From assembly GCF_025822765.1 (NCBI RefSeq), contig NZ_JACKUK010000016.1:188458-252457 (forward strand): a stretch of DNA of 64,000 nt. The letters are read 5' to 3'. Shown here piece after piece: positions 35,501-42,983 of the stretch. The notes under the pieces are model-generated. The model made no database searches. It was not told the DNA's origin and worked only from the letters and a program-made list of their open reading frames with translations. Position numbers and translations under genes: made by a program. This DNA is from Mycobacterium barrassiae. GTDB lineage: Bacteria > Actinomycetota > Actinomycetes > Mycobacteriales > Mycobacteriaceae. How positions within the stretch are numbered: position 1 is the first letter of the stretch; each line of letters opens with the position of its first letter.

Positions 35501-35777
35501 GTTCGGGCACGTGTCCGGACTGGTGGCGTTGGTGCATCCGCAGGCGTTCATCGCGGCGCTGGCCCCCGATCAGCGTGAGGACTACCGGCGTCGGGCAGAT
35601 GCGCGGGTGCTCGCCGGTCAGCTGCGCCTGGCGTCGGCGATCGCTGGTGGGCGGCCGCTCTACGAGAAACCGTCCGACCGCCGGTTCGCCGGCGACACCT
35701 CCGAGAAGGCACAGGAAGCCACAATGCTCCTCGACGACGCGGCGCGGCTGAGCGAGGACGATGTATACACGGCCTGA
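26520..35777 (+). CDS. fas: Type I fatty acid synthase
   Basis: 3,085 residues from a GTG, full length for mycobacterial FAS I (M. tuberculosis Fas about 3,070). Domains in order: acetyltransferase with GHSQG Ser152; enoyl reductase with the flavin-site GGRAGGHHSWED near 571; dehydratase with GDHNPIHTD near 1233-1240; malonyl/palmitoyl transferase with GHSVG Ser1443; ACP with the phosphopantetheine Ser in GASSRR (1825 or 1826); ketoreductase with VVTGASKG near 2136; and ketosynthase with Cys2736 in GACATAA. It makes C16-C18 and C24-C26 acyl-CoAs for membrane lipids and mycolate alpha-chains. acpS, which activates the ACP, follows by 24 bp. Open frames on the opposite strand are shadows. Confidence 0.99.
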   Translation: MTINEQHRVTADSTTERSGARPTAHALVDRLNAGEPYAVAFGGQGASWLENLEELVSSAGIESELSEVVGEAELLLQPVARELVVVRPIGFEPLQWVRALAAEEPLPATKQLVTAAISGPGILLAQMAAVRALTRQGLDLYNTPPVAMAGHSQGVIACEALRARGAKDAELLALLQLIGAAGSLVSRRRGMVGRGDKTPMMSVTNVDPERIGELLEEFSKDVRTVLPPVLSIRNGRRSVVITGTPEQLGRFQLYCSKITEREEAERKNKIRGGAVFAPEFHGVQVEVGFHTPRLADGVEVVDRWAEKCGIDAEMAHEMTESIFVRPIDWVAEIERLHESGAKWIVDLGPSDTVTRLTAPVIRGLGIGIVPAATRAGQRNLFTVGAEPEVLPPWSSFKPTTVKLPDGSVKLSTKFTRLTGRSPILLAGMTPTTVDAKIVAAAANAGHWAELAGGGQVTEEVFSDRIAELTNLLEPGRAVQFNALFLDPYLWKLQVGGKRLVQRARQSGAPIDGVVVSAGVPDLEEAVELIDELHSVGISNVVFKPGTVDQIKAVIKIANEVPDKDVIVHIEGGRAGGHHSWEDLDDLLLVTYADLRKLTNITVCVGGGIGTPERAAEYLSGAWATAYGFPEMPVDGILVGTAAMATLEATTSPAVKQMLVDTTGTDDWISAGKASGGMASSRSQLGADIHEIDNTASRCGRLLDEVAGDADAVAARRDELIAAMANTAKPYFGDVSEMTYLQWLNRYVELTIGDGDSTADTASPDSPWIADTWRDRFAEMLKRAEARLHPQDSGRIETLYGDTPEGQALLDDPQAAIDQLLERYPDAQTLKLHPADVPFFITLCKTMGKPVNFVPVIDKDVRRWWRSDSLWQAHDARYTADQVCIIPGTQSVAGITRVDEPVGELLDRFEQASIDELVASGAEPVPVVSRRQARNDVTGALAVVLDSPDVLWAGRTAINPVHRIGAPHEWQANENRSATHPSTGARLELTAEGTVTLSVPLSDIWIDIRFTLPPCTVNGGMPVVTVEDASKAMRSVLAIAAGVDGPDALPPVHDNTSTVTVEWDPEQVADHTGVTATFGAPLAPGLTLVPDALVGHCWPAVFAAIGAAVTDDGVPVVEGLLSLVHLDHAAHLIAPMPKTTAELTVTATSSAAFDTEYGRVVPVAVKVSDAHGNVLAELQERFAIRGRTGGVELDDPPRAGGAITDNATETPRRRRRDVTVTAPTDMRAFAVVSGDHNPIHTDRAAALLAGLKSPIVHGMWLSAAAQHVVAATDGKPAPPARVVGWTSRFLGMVLPGDDIEFRVDRVGIDRGAEIVEVAARVDNELVMSATAQLAAPKTVYAFPGQGIQHKGMGMEVRARSKAARKVWDKADKFTRDTLGFSVLHVVRDNPTSLIASGVHYHHPDGVLFLTQFTQVAMATVAAAQVAEMREQGAFVEDAIACGHSVGEYTALACVSGVYELEALLEVVFHRGSKMHDIVPRDHLGRSNYRLAAIRPSQIDLDDAEVVDFVAEISERTGEFLEIVNFNLRGSQYAIAGTVRGLEVLEEEVEKRREITGGKRSFILVPGIDVPFHSSVLRVGVADFRRSLERVMPRDQDPSLIVGRYIPNLVPRPFTLDRDFIQEIRDLVPAEPLDEILADYDTWRNEKPRELMRKVVIELLAWQFASPVRWIETQDLLFIEEAAGGLGIERFVEIGVKSAPTVAGLAANTLKLPEYSHSTTEVLNSERDAAVLFATDTDPEPELDDDVEVDAAPAPVEAAAPVEAAPVPATMSGGPASNVAPAGAPRPDDLVFDAADATMALIALSAKMRIDQIEALDSIESITDGASSRRNQLLVDLGSELNLGAIDGAAEADLAGLKGQVTKLARTYKPYGPVLSDAINDQLRTVLGPSGKRPAYIAERVKKTWELGDGWVKHVTVEVALGTREGSSVRGGQLGGLHDGAVADAASVDKVIDAAVAAVGARKGVAVTMPAAAGAGGGVVDSAALGEFAEQVTGPNGVLASAARLILGQLGLDTPVSAPEATDAELIDLVTAELGSDWPRLVAPTFDGRKAVLFDDRWASAREDLARIWLLDEGEIDRDWQHLSQRFEGAGHIVGTQATWWQGKALATGRNIHASLYGRAAAGAENPGKGRYSDEVAVVTGASKGSIAASVVAQLLDGGATVIATTSRLDDERLAFYRTLYRNNARYEAKLWVVPANMASYSDIDALVEWVGTEQTESLGPQSIHIKDALTPTLLFPFAAPRVAGDLSDAGSRAEIEMKVLLWAVQRLIGGLSHVGAERDIAARLHVVLPGSPNRGMFGGDGAYGESKSALDALVTRWKAESSWAQRVSLAHALIGWTKGTGLMGHNDAIVGAVEEAGVTTYTTDEMATMLLDLCDIESKVAAAREPLQADLTGGLADVDLDMAELAAKAREEMLGEADEEQDADEAGTIRALPSPPRGYKAAPPPEWDDLDVDPADLVVIVGGAELGPYGSSRTRFEMEVDNELSAAGVLELAWTTGLVKWEDDPTPGWYDTNTGELVDEGELVERYHDAVIERVGIREFVDDGAIDPDHASPIMVSVFLDKDFTFVVSSEAEARPFVEFDPEHTVIAPVPDSNDWQVTRKAGTEIRVPRKTKLTRTVGAQIPTGFDPSVYGVPADMMSSIDRLALWNLVTTVDAFLSAGFTPTELMRWVHPSQVASTQGTGMGGMTSMQTMYHGNLLGRNKPNDILQEVLPNVIAGHVVQSYIGSYGAMIHPVGACATAAISVEEGVDKIRLGKADFVIAGGYDDLTLEAIIGFGDMAATADTATMRAKGISDSKFSRANDRRRLGFVEGQGGGTILLARGALACKMGLPVLAVVGYVSSFGDGIHTSIPAPGLGALAAGRGGKDSQLSRALAKLGVGADDIAVVSKHDTSTLANDPNETELHERLADAMGRSPGAPLFVVSQKSLTGHSKGGAAAFQMMGLCQILRDGVIPPNRSLDCVDDELANAAHMVWLRDSLKLGDKFPLKAGLITSLGFGHVSGLVALVHPQAFIAALAPDQREDYRRRADARVLAGQLRLASAIAGGRPLYEKPSDRRFAGDTSEKAQEATMLLDDAARLSEDDVYTA

Positions 35778-35801
35778 CGGCAGTGATATAGCGTGCTGCC
35801 C

Positions 35802-36194
35802 ATGGCGGTAGTCGGTGTAGGGATCGATCTGGTTTCCATCCCCGACTTCGCCGCACAGGTCGACCAGCCGGGGACGGTGTTCGCGGAGACGTTCACGCCC
35901 GGTGAGCGTCGCGACGCCGCCGACAAGAGTTCTTCGGCGGCGCGGCATCTGGCGGCGCGGTGGGCGGCCAAGGAGGCTGTGATCAAGGCGTGGTCGGGGT
36001 CGAGGTTCGCCAAGCGGCCGATGCTGCCGGAGGGCATTCACCGCGACATCGAGGTCGTCACCGACATGTGGGGCAGGCCGAAGGTGCGGCTCACCGGCGC
36101 GATCGGTGAGCACCTGAAGGACGTGACGATTCACCTGTCGATGACGCACGAGGCCGACACGGCAGCCGCCGTGGTGATCCTGGAAGAGCGTTAG
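35802..36194 (+). CDS. acpS: Holo-[acyl-carrier-protein] synthase
   Basis: 130 residues from the ATG at 35802, equal to the M. tuberculosis protein; a GTG at 35793 is in frame but less likely. GVGIDLVSIPDFA holds the Mg-binding Asp9, and HLAARWAAKEAVIKAW holds the second acidic motif. It transfers 4'-phosphopantetheine from CoA to the FAS I ACP Ser. It lies directly behind fas, so the enzyme and its target are made together. A large hairpin follows. Confidence 0.97.
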   Translation: MAVVGVGIDLVSIPDFAAQVDQPGTVFAETFTPGERRDAADKSSSAARHLAARWAAKEAVIKAWSGSRFAKRPMLPEGIHRDIEVVTDMWGRPKVRLTGAIGEHLKDVTIHLSMTHEADTAAAVVILEER

Positions 36195-36207
36195 GCGCTT
36201 CTTGCGC

Positions 36208-36264
36208 CGAAATTGCATTCCAGCAGGGAAATCGCGAGTAGAGGCCTGCTGAAATGCAATTTCG
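36208..36264. repeat. Large intergenic palindrome, REP-like family member
   Basis: Left arm 36208-36227 and right arm 36245-36264 pair over 20 bp with one mismatch around a 17-nt loop. The outer arm reads cgaaattgcattcc. A 24-bp palindrome at 52725-52781 has nearly the same outer arm. Placed after acpS, it probably ends the fas-acpS transcript. Confidence 0.75.
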
Positions 36265-36280
36265 CGGTTAGCGTCGAACC

Positions 36281-37627
36281 ATGAGCGATTTGGTGCAGCG
36301 GGTGCGCGACGTCCTGCCCGCGGTGCGACGGGATCTCGAGGACCTGGTGCGCATCGAGTCGGTGTGGGCCGATCCGGCACGCCGAGATGAGGTGTTTCGC
36401 AGCGCCGACGCCGTGGCAAAGCTGTTGACCGAGGCGGGCTTTACGGACGTCCAGATCGTCAGCGAGGGCGGCGCGCCTGCCGTCATCGCCCGGCATCCGG
36501 CACCACCGGGTGCGCCCACCGTGTTGCTGTACGCCCATCACGACGTACAGCCGGAGGGCGACCACTCGCAGTGGCATTCTCCGCCGTTCGAGCCCACCGA
36601 GCGTGACGGCCGCCTCTATGGGCGAGGCACTGCCGATGACAAGGCTGGAATCGCAACACATTTGGCGGCCTTTCGCGCGCACGGCGGCAACCCACCGGTA
36701 GGGGTGACGGTGTTCGTCGAGGGCGAGGAGGAGTCGGGATCGCCGTCGCTGTCCCGATTACTGGAGGCGCACCGCGACGCGCTGGCATCCGACGTGATCG
36801 TGATCGCCGACTCCGACAACTGGAGCACGGAGGTGCCGTCGTTGACGGTAGCTCTGCGCGGACTCGCCGACTGCGTCGTCGAGGTGGCGACGCTGGAGAA
36901 CGGCCTGCACTCCGGATTGTGGGGCGGCGCTGTTCCCGATGCATTGACGGCGCTGGTGCGTCTGTTGGCCACTCTGCACGACGATGAGGGCAACGTGGCG
37001 GTGGAAGGATTGCACGAAGCCGAGGCGGCCGACGTCGACTACCCGCCGGAGCGGCTTCGTGCGGAGACCGGCGTGCTGGACGGTGTCCGCGAGACCGGAT
37101 CCGGCTCCGTGCCGCAACGACTTTGGGCCAAACCCGCGATCACCGTGATCGGAATCGATACCACGCCCATCGACAAGGCGTCGAATACCTTGATTCCGCG
37201 GGCGCGGGCGAAGGTGAGCATGCGTGTCGCGCCGGGTGGCGACGCGGAAGAACACCTGGCCGCTCTGACGCGCCACCTCGAGCGGAATGCGCCGTGGGGA
37301 GCGCAGGTGACCGTCACACCGGGCGACGTCGGCCAACCGTACGCGATCGACGCCACCGGACCGGTCTATGACGCGGCCCGTTCGGCGTTCCGGCAAGCAT
37401 GGGGTACCGACGCCGTCGATACCGGTGTGGGTGGTTCGATCCCGTTCATCGCCGAGTTCGCGAAGGCGTTTCCGTCGGCCAAGATCTTGGTGACCGGTGT
37501 GGAAGACCCTGCGACACAAGCGCATAGCGTCAACGAGAGCCTGCACCTGGGTGTGCTGGAACGCGCAGCGACCGCAGAAGCGCTGCTGCTGGCGAATTTG
37601 GGGTCAGACGGACAGGTCGCGCCGTAG
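36281..37627 (+). CDS. M20-family dipeptidase/metallopeptidase (Rv2522c orthologue)
   Basis: 448 residues. M20 metal sites are visible: LLYAHHDVQPEGD (first His and Asp), GRGTADDKAG (bridging Asp), VEGEEESGS (catalytic and binding Glu), and a late His in THAHSVNESL-type sequence near residue 415 (QAHSVNESLHLG). The dimerisation (lid) domain occupies about 190-330. It hydrolyses dipeptides or N-acyl amino acids in the cytoplasm. The position between acpS and bcp is that of Rv2522c. Its 3' end overlaps bcp on the other strand by 24 bp. Confidence 0.93.
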   Translation: MSDLVQRVRDVLPAVRRDLEDLVRIESVWADPARRDEVFRSADAVAKLLTEAGFTDVQIVSEGGAPAVIARHPAPPGAPTVLLYAHHDVQPEGDHSQWHSPPFEPTERDGRLYGRGTADDKAGIATHLAAFRAHGGNPPVGVTVFVEGEEESGSPSLSRLLEAHRDALASDVIVIADSDNWSTEVPSLTVALRGLADCVVEVATLENGLHSGLWGGAVPDALTALVRLLATLHDDEGNVAVEGLHEAEAADVDYPPERLRAETGVLDGVRETGSGSVPQRLWAKPAITVIGIDTTPIDKASNTLIPRARAKVSMRVAPGGDAEEHLAALTRHLERNAPWGAQVTVTPGDVGQPYAIDATGPVYDAARSAFRQAWGTDAVDTGVGGSIPFIAEFAKAFPSAKILVTGVEDPATQAHSVNESLHLGVLERAATAEALLLANLGSDGQVAP

Positions 37628-38077
37628 CTTGGCGACGTGGCCGGTGGCGCGGATGTTGTACTGCGCCACCTCGATCTTGCCCTTCTCGTCGACCACGAAC
37701 GTCGAGCGGATGACGCCCTCGACCTTCTTGCCGTACATCATCTTCTCGCCGAAGGCGCCCCACGCGGTCAGCACCTTGCGGTCCGGGTCGGACAGCAGGG
37801 GGAAGGTCAGCTTTTCCTTGTCGCGGAACTTGGCCAGCTTCTCGGGCTTGTCGGGGGAGATTCCGACGACATCGAGTCCGGCGTCGTTGAGTTCGCGCAG
37901 ATTGTCGCGGAAGTCGCACGCCTCTTTGGTGCAGCCGGGCGTGGATGCGGCGGGGTAGAAGTACACGATGACCTTGCGGCCCTTGTAGTCGGAGAGCTTG
38001 ACAATCTTGCCGTCGGCGTCGGGCAGGCTGAACGACGGGGCTTTGTCGCCCACCTCGAGTCGCGGAGTCTGTGGCAC
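37604..38077 (-). CDS. bcp: Thiol peroxidase, Bcp/PrxQ
   Basis: 157 residues from the GTG at 38077, the same length as M. tuberculosis Bcp (Rv2521). PASTPGCTKEACDFRD-type motif with peroxidatic Cys49 and a second Cys54 five residues on, the arrangement of atypical two-Cys PrxQ enzymes. It reduces hydrogen peroxide and organic hydroperoxides using thioredoxin. Convergent with, and overlapping, the M20 peptidase gene; divergent from the DUF3618 gene. Confidence 0.96.
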   Translation of the reverse strand: MPQTPRLEVGDKAPSFSLPDADGKIVKLSDYKGRKVIVYFYPAASTPGCTKEACDFRDNLRELNDAGLDVVGISPDKPEKLAKFRDKEKLTFPLLSDPDRKVLTAWGAFGEKMMYGKKVEGVIRSTFVVDEKGKIEVAQYNIRATGHVAKLRRDLSV

Positions 38078-38190
38078 GCGCGCGCATCCCTTCTCGTGGA
38101 CCGGTTCACTTCGATTACTGCGAGCTGATCTAGGGTAGTTCCGCAAGGCACCGGACTTGGCGCAGGGCTTGGAGCTTATGGGAGGTGGAC

Positions 38191-38418
38191 GTGGCGGACC
38201 GCGACCCCGACACGATCAAGAAAGAGATCGACCAGGCTCGTGACCAGCTGGCGTTGACCGTCGACTCCCTGGCTGAGCGCGCAAACCCGCGTCGGCTCGC
38301 CGATGACGCCAAGGCCGGATTGGTGAATTTCGTCAAGAAGCCGGCGGTGGCCGTGTCGCTGGCAGGTGTCGGCACCGTCGTGATCGTGCTCGTAATACGC
38401 CGAATCAGGCGGCGCTGA
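38191..38418 (+). CDS. DUF3618 membrane protein (Rv2520c orthologue)
   Basis: 75 residues from the GTG at 38191, preferred to the GTG at 38185 because GGAGG (38181-38185) is spaced 5 nt from it and would overlap the other. The N-terminus has DPDTIKKEIDQARDQLALTVDSLAERANPRRLADDAK, the DUF3618 amphipathic helix, followed by one membrane helix (VAVSLAGVGTVVIVLVI) and a basic end. The function is unknown; a membrane-stress role is only a guess from the family. Same position as in M. tuberculosis. Confidence 0.9.
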   Translation: MADRDPDTIKKEIDQARDQLALTVDSLAERANPRRLADDAKAGLVNFVKKPAVAVSLAGVGTVVIVLVIRRIRRR

Positions 38419-38429
38419 GGCGGGTCGGC

Positions 38430-38600
38430 TCAGCGCCGACGGGCCACGCGAAACAGTTCGGAGAACCAGGAGCTCGGCGGATTGGCCACTCGGCCGATGC
38501 GGCTGCAGTTGTGCACCGCGATCGGGCCGTGCGCAGTTACCTCATCGTCGGCCAGCGCGTCACCGACGCCGACTCCGAACGATGCGCCAATCTGCGACAT
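38430..38600 (-). CDS. Small hypothetical protein, 56 residues
   Basis: ATG at 38600 with AAGGA nine bases upstream, stop 11 bp past the end of the DUF3618 gene on the other strand. The peptide starts MSQIGASFGVGVGDALADDEV, contains VHNCSRIGRVANPPSSW and ends in basic FRVARRR. It has no membrane helix. I do not recognise it; the frame is clean and has codon bias typical of the region, but it could be chance. Confidence 0.4.
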   Translation of the reverse strand: MSQIGASFGVGVGDALADDEVTAHGPIAVHNCSRIGRVANPPSSWFSELFRVARRR

Positions 38601-38921
38601 CCAGCTAAGTCCTTGTCTCGTAGTTCACACTGTCACCACCCGGCTGGGGCCGGGTTTGTCAGCTAACCCGGACTCTAACATCACAGGCGGTCTTTGTGCA
38701 GCTTGAAACCAGAGAATCTGCGCAGAGAGTTGCCTCCGCAACGATCATTCGCCCAGCGTAATCCGTCGCGTAGATAGGCTCAGTTATGTTCCAGCACACA
38801 CGCAGCAGGTCAACGGGTGAGCCCGGCGAAGTACTGACGCAAACGTAAGCCGCAACCGCCCGAGACGGGCGGAAAGATAGTGCGGAGAAGGTAGCCTCCG
38901 GCGGAGCGCGGAGGACGTGAG
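38601..38921. other. 321-bp gap between the small ORF and tRNA-Lys, rich in inverted repeats
   Basis: No gene found. On the plus strand it contains a CCCGG/CCGGG stem with cagctaacccgg (38636-38672), a nested structure near 38845-38885 (CCGCA ... TGCGG enclosing CCGCCCG-aga-CGGGCGG), and a CCTCCG/CGGAGG stem at about 38895-38913. The compact pairings could be a structured RNA on either strand; no known family could be matched by eye. Confidence 0.35.
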
Positions 38922-38994
<73 letters not shown>

Positions 38995-39138
38995 TGCGTG
39001 TGCGACAATAACAGGCCCCGCGGCACAGGGTGAAATGCACCCGTCACCGCTGGAGGACAAAGTCGTCTTAGGTGCCGCCACTCGCGGCTGCCCTTAGACT
39101 ATTGCCAAGAATCGTCCCTTCGTCAGGTGGAGCAAACA

Positions 39139-40359
39139 ATGTGGCAGGTCAGGTCCCAGGCCGGTCCGCGGCGCAGTCGTAGATGGCTGGCAGCCGTCCT
39201 GCTTGTTCCTGCGATCGTGGTGGGGCTGTCGGCGTGCAGCACCAAGTCCGCGCCGCAGGCGCCGCAGGTCATCGCTGACAAGGGCACCCCCTTCGGCGAC
39301 CTGTTGCTACCCAAGCTGGCGTCGACGGTGAAGGACGGGGACGTCGGCGTGAGCACCGCGGTGCCCGTGACGGTGACCGCCGAGGACGGCGTTCTGGGCA
39401 CGGTCACCATGGTCAACGAAAACGGCGACCCCGTTGAAGGCAAGCTCAGCCGCGACGGGCTGCAGTGGGCCACCGCCGAACCTCTCGGGTACAACAAGCG
39501 CTACACGCTGACCGCCGAAGCTTTGGGCCTCGGCGGTGCCACCTCGCGGCAGATGACGTTCGAGACGCACTCGCCGGAGAACCTCACGATGGCGTACGTG
39601 GTGCCCAGCGATGGCGAGGTGGTCGGTGTCGGCCAGCCGGTCGCCGTCCAGTTCGACGAGAACATTCCGAACCGGGTGGCGGCCCAGCAGGCCATCAAGA
39701 TCACGACCAACCCTCCCGTGGAGGGCGCGTTCTACTGGCTCAACAATCGCGAAGTGCGTTGGCGCCCAGCGCATTACTGGAGGCCGGGCACGACGGTCGA
39801 GGTGAACGTCAAGACCTATGGTGTCGACCTGGGTGACGGCTTGTTCGGCCAGGAGGACATCACCACGCACTTCACCATCGGCGACGAGGTGATCAGCCGC
39901 ATCGACGACAACACCAAGACCATGACGGTGACGCGCAACGGCGAAGTGATCAAGACCATGCCGGTGTCGATGGGCAAGAACAGCACACCGACCAACAACG
40001 GCACGTACATCGTCGGTGACCGTCGATCGCACATGGTGATGGACTCGTCCACATACGGCGTGCCGACCAACTCGCCGAACGGGTACCGCACCGAGGTGGA
40101 TTGGGCCACCCAGATCTCCTACAGCGGGATCTACGTGCACGCGGCGCCGTGGTCGGTGGGCAGCCAGGGCTACAGCAACGTCAGCCACGGGTGTGTCAAC
40201 GTGAGCACTAGTAACGGGCAGTGGTTCTACGAGAACTCCAAGCGGGGAGACATCGTCGAGGTGGTCAACACTGTGGGTTCGACATTGCCCGGCACCGACG
40301 GCCTGGGCGACTGGAACATCCCGTGGTCACAGTGGAAGGCCGGCAACGCCAACGTCTGA
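39139..40359 (+). CDS. ldtB: L,D-transpeptidase LdtB (Ldt2, Rv2518c orthologue)
   Basis: 406 residues from the ATG at 39139, which has AGGTGGA about 9 nt upstream; a GTG at 39127 is in frame. The lipobox LSAC puts the lipidated Cys at 33. Two Ig-like domains (about 45-250) precede the YkuD catalytic domain, with His334 in YVHAAPWS and the nucleophile Cys352 in VSHGCVN. It makes 3-3 cross-links in peptidoglycan and, in M. tuberculosis, is the major carbapenem-sensitive non-classical transpeptidase. A strong terminator follows. Confidence 0.97.
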   Translation: MWQVRSQAGPRRSRRWLAAVLLVPAIVVGLSACSTKSAPQAPQVIADKGTPFGDLLLPKLASTVKDGDVGVSTAVPVTVTAEDGVLGTVTMVNENGDPVEGKLSRDGLQWATAEPLGYNKRYTLTAEALGLGGATSRQMTFETHSPENLTMAYVVPSDGEVVGVGQPVAVQFDENIPNRVAAQQAIKITTNPPVEGAFYWLNNREVRWRPAHYWRPGTTVEVNVKTYGVDLGDGLFGQEDITTHFTIGDEVISRIDDNTKTMTVTRNGEVIKTMPVSMGKNSTPTNNGTYIVGDRRSHMVMDSSTYGVPTNSPNGYRTEVDWATQISYSGIYVHAAPWSVGSQGYSNVSHGCVNVSTSNGQWFYENSKRGDIVEVVNTVGSTLPGTDGLGDWNIPWSQWKAGNANV

Positions 40360-40403
40360 CCCGCCTCGCGAGCCCGTCAGGGGCGTCATCCCGACAGATA
40401 AAG

Positions 40404-40436
40404 CACCGCCCGTCCTGAGGTTCAGGCCGGGCGGTG
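40404..40436. terminator. Strong hairpin after ldtB and before the tRNA-His fragment
   Basis: Arms CACCGCCCG (40404-40412) and CGGGCGGTG (40428-40436), with an inner CCTGA/TCAGG pairing. It could end ldtB on the plus strand and, on the minus strand, be the original terminator of tRNA-His before island insertion. Confidence 0.75.
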
Positions 40437-40440
40437 TCTC

Positions 40441-40471
40441 GTCGGAGTGGCTGACGGGACTCGAACCCGCG
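40441..40471 (-). repeat. tRNA-His 3' fragment: candidate attachment site of an island
   Basis: 31 bp identical, except one base, to 50342-50372, which covers the 3' acceptor and T-arm of tRNA-His. Only the 3' part of the tRNA is present here and the sequence diverges abruptly after 40471. This is the pattern left when an element integrates in a tRNA 3' end and carries a restored copy. Confidence 0.7.
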
Positions 40472-40592
40472 CAGGAGACTGATCGCAGTGCGTGAAACGC
40501 CCGTCAAAGCGCTTTGACCAGCGGCGCAGCTAGTGCTGACCAGCATTGTGGGATGAGTAATAGCGAAGAAGCCCTGTTGCAGAAATCGCGGC

Positions 40593-42920
40593 TCAGGTGT
40601 AGGCGACGTGGACGCCGTGGATGTGCCCCTCGAAAGGGAAGGGGGCCCGTTCTCGGTAGTCCAGCGAGACCGGCGATCCCAGACATATCCCGATGTCGAA
40701 GCAGTCGTTGGCGGTGAACAGCAGCGGAGCGCTGATGGGCACCTGTCCCTGTCCTACCATCTCGCCGTTGACGCGCAGCGCGACGTCGAGCGGGCCCGCG
40801 GGCCGCTGCTCGGCGTAGCGGGTTTCTACGACGATCGTCGCGGTTCCCGCGGGCAGCTTCGTCGCCGAGCGGATCTTTGTGCGCTGCAGGATGAACAGGT
40901 TGTATTCGTAGCAGAGGTAGCCATCGTCCAGATAACACGTCAGCCCGCCGGAGGCCGCCCCGAGTGCGTACAGCACACCGTTCGCGCTGTCGGGCAGATC
41001 GGCCCCGATGGTAACGGTGTTGTTCTTGTTTCCCAATGCGGGCGCGCAGAATTCGGGCATTCGGACGGTGTCGCCGGAGAACTCCCATTCCCGGTAGGGC
41101 GGCGCGATGCGTAACTCGGGGTGGTAGACGGGGACCCACAGCCCGCCGCCGATGGGCAGCACCGAGTTCCGGGCGGCCTCGATCGCGAACATCTCCCGCA
41201 TCTGGAGCAGTTTGTCGGGGTGTTGCTCGGCGAGGTCCGCCGCTTGTGACCAGTCTTCGTCCAGATGGTAGAGCTCCCACGTGTCGTTGTCCGGGGTCCA
41301 CGTCTCGATGCCCTCGGGCGTACCGGGCACCCACGGCAGCCGAGGACCGCGCGCGGACGCGAGCCAGCCGTCGTGGTAGATCGCCCGGCTGCCCATGATC
41401 TCGAAGTACTGGGTCGGCTTCCCGCCGAAGGCGGCACGGTCGACCAGCGTGCTGGCGAAGCTTGCCCCGGCTATCGGAATCTGCGGTTCTCCGTTGACGG
41501 TGCGCGGCGGAACGATGCCGATGACGTCGTAGACGGTCGGCACGACGTCGTTGCAGTGCAGGAACACGTCACGAGGCGTCGGGTCGGGGTCGACTTTGGC
41601 CGGCCACTTGACCGCCATCGGATTGCGGGTGCCGCCGAGGTGCGATGCCAACAGCTTCATACCCTTGTACGGCGTGCTGCCCGCCCACGCCCATGCCGCG
41701 TGGTACTGGTTGTCAACCAGCGGCGACCCCAGCACGTCCAGGCCGCCCAGTTGCTCGAGGGCGTCGATGTGCTGGCGAACGGTGGTCGGAATGCCGTTCT
41801 GCGCCAGCAACTCTGCGATGGTGCCGTTCTGTCCCTCGCCGGACGAGCCGTTGTCACCCCAGATGTAGAAGAAGAGCGTGTTGTCGCCGTAGCCGAGCCG
41901 GTCGAGCTCGTCGGCGATGCGTCCGACCTGTACGTCGACGTGCTCGGCGTAGCCCGCCGCCACCTCCATGAGCCGACGTTGAAAGGGCTTCTCGTCGTCG
42001 GGGATGCTGTCCCACGAGGCCAGCGTGGCGTCGCGCTCGGTGAGTTGGCAGTCCTGCGGGATCCAGCCCTTCGCCTTGGATCGGGCAAAAACCCGCTCTC
42101 GGTACGCGTCCCAGCCGTCGTCGAACTTGCCGGCGTAGCGGTCGGCCCACTCCTTCATAATGTGGTGCGGTCCGTGCAGACAGCCGCTGGCCCAGTACAT
42201 GAAGAACGGCTTGTCGGCGTGGAAGGCCTTGTGCCGCCTCAGCCAGCTTATGGCGTCGTCGGCCAAATCCTCGGACAGGTGGTAGCCCTCTTCCGGTGTC
42301 TTCGGGGGAGCGACCACGGTGGTGTTGCGCACCAGATGCGGCTCGTACTGCGACGCCTCACCGGCGAGGAAGCCGTAGAAGTACTCGAATCCCAGTCCGG
42401 TGGGCCAGTTTTCGAACGGACCGGCCGCCGTCGTCTCTTCGGCCGGGGTGTTGTGCCACTTGCCGAATGCCGACGTGGCGTAGCCGTACTGCTTGAGCAC
42501 CTCGGCCATCGTCGCGCTGCTGCGCGGGATCTTGCCGGCGTAGCCGTCCCAGTCATTGGCCAGCTCGGCGATCTGACCGTTGCCGATCTCGTGGTGGTTG
42601 CGCCCGGTCAACAGCGACGCCCGGGTGGGCGAGCACATCGCGGTGGTGTGAAACCGATTGTAGGACACACCCTCCGAGCAGATTCTGTCCATGGTTTCGG
42701 TGCGGACCTCGCCGCCGAACGTGGTGGGCAGGCCCGGACCTGCGTCGTCAATCAGCACGATCACCACGTTCGGCGCTCCGTCGCCAAGTCGCCGCGGGAC
42801 GACGCGCTGGGCGTAGGTGGATTCCTGCAGTGTGCGTCCGGCAACACTAGCCGAGGGCACGGGCGCGAACGGCAGGGTCTCACCGCCCGGCAGTTTCGGA
42901 GCTACCACATCGTTGGTCAT
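40593..42920 (-). CDS. Arylsulfatase-type sulfatase
   Basis: 775 residues from the ATG at 42920 (AAGGGA upstream); an in-frame ATG at 42971 would add 17 residues. Metal-site LIDDAGPG near 57-63, then the formylglycine motif CSPTRASLLTGRN with Cys96, KWHNTP, and DNGSSGEG at about 345. The C-terminal 200 residues form a beta-rich domain like those of M. tuberculosis AtsA/AtsD. It hydrolyses sulfate esters and needs a formylglycine-generating enzyme, which is not in the window. No signal peptide is visible. Probably first gene of an operon with the downstream SnoaL-like, CoA ligase and acyltransferase genes, or a separate unit after them. Confidence 0.94.
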   Translation of the reverse strand: MTNDVVAPKLPGGETLPFAPVPSASVAGRTLQESTYAQRVVPRRLGDGAPNVVIVLIDDAGPGLPTTFGGEVRTETMDRICSEGVSYNRFHTTAMCSPTRASLLTGRNHHEIGNGQIAELANDWDGYAGKIPRSSATMAEVLKQYGYATSAFGKWHNTPAEETTAAGPFENWPTGLGFEYFYGFLAGEASQYEPHLVRNTTVVAPPKTPEEGYHLSEDLADDAISWLRRHKAFHADKPFFMYWASGCLHGPHHIMKEWADRYAGKFDDGWDAYRERVFARSKAKGWIPQDCQLTERDATLASWDSIPDDEKPFQRRLMEVAAGYAEHVDVQVGRIADELDRLGYGDNTLFFYIWGDNGSSGEGQNGTIAELLAQNGIPTTVRQHIDALEQLGGLDVLGSPLVDNQYHAAWAWAGSTPYKGMKLLASHLGGTRNPMAVKWPAKVDPDPTPRDVFLHCNDVVPTVYDVIGIVPPRTVNGEPQIPIAGASFASTLVDRAAFGGKPTQYFEIMGSRAIYHDGWLASARGPRLPWVPGTPEGIETWTPDNDTWELYHLDEDWSQAADLAEQHPDKLLQMREMFAIEAARNSVLPIGGGLWVPVYHPELRIAPPYREWEFSGDTVRMPEFCAPALGNKNNTVTIGADLPDSANGVLYALGAASGGLTCYLDDGYLCYEYNLFILQRTKIRSATKLPAGTATIVVETRYAEQRPAGPLDVALRVNGEMVGQGQVPISAPLLFTANDCFDIGICLGSPVSLDYRERAPFPFEGHIHGVHVAYT

Positions 42921-42983
42921 CGTCGTCCCTTCGCGGTGTTCGGGTGCGTTGTCACTGTAGGGAAGTGACATGGCGTCGTGGTG

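Noticed and set aside
38650-38680. cagctaacccgg resembling the 3' part of a cyclic di-AMP riboswitch
   Set aside because: The other conserved segments are missing on both strands and no cell-wall gene follows in the right orientation without the tRNA between.
40441-40471. A complete second tRNA gene
   Set aside because: Only the 3' acceptor and T-arm are present; no D-arm or anticodon arm follows, so it is a fragment.
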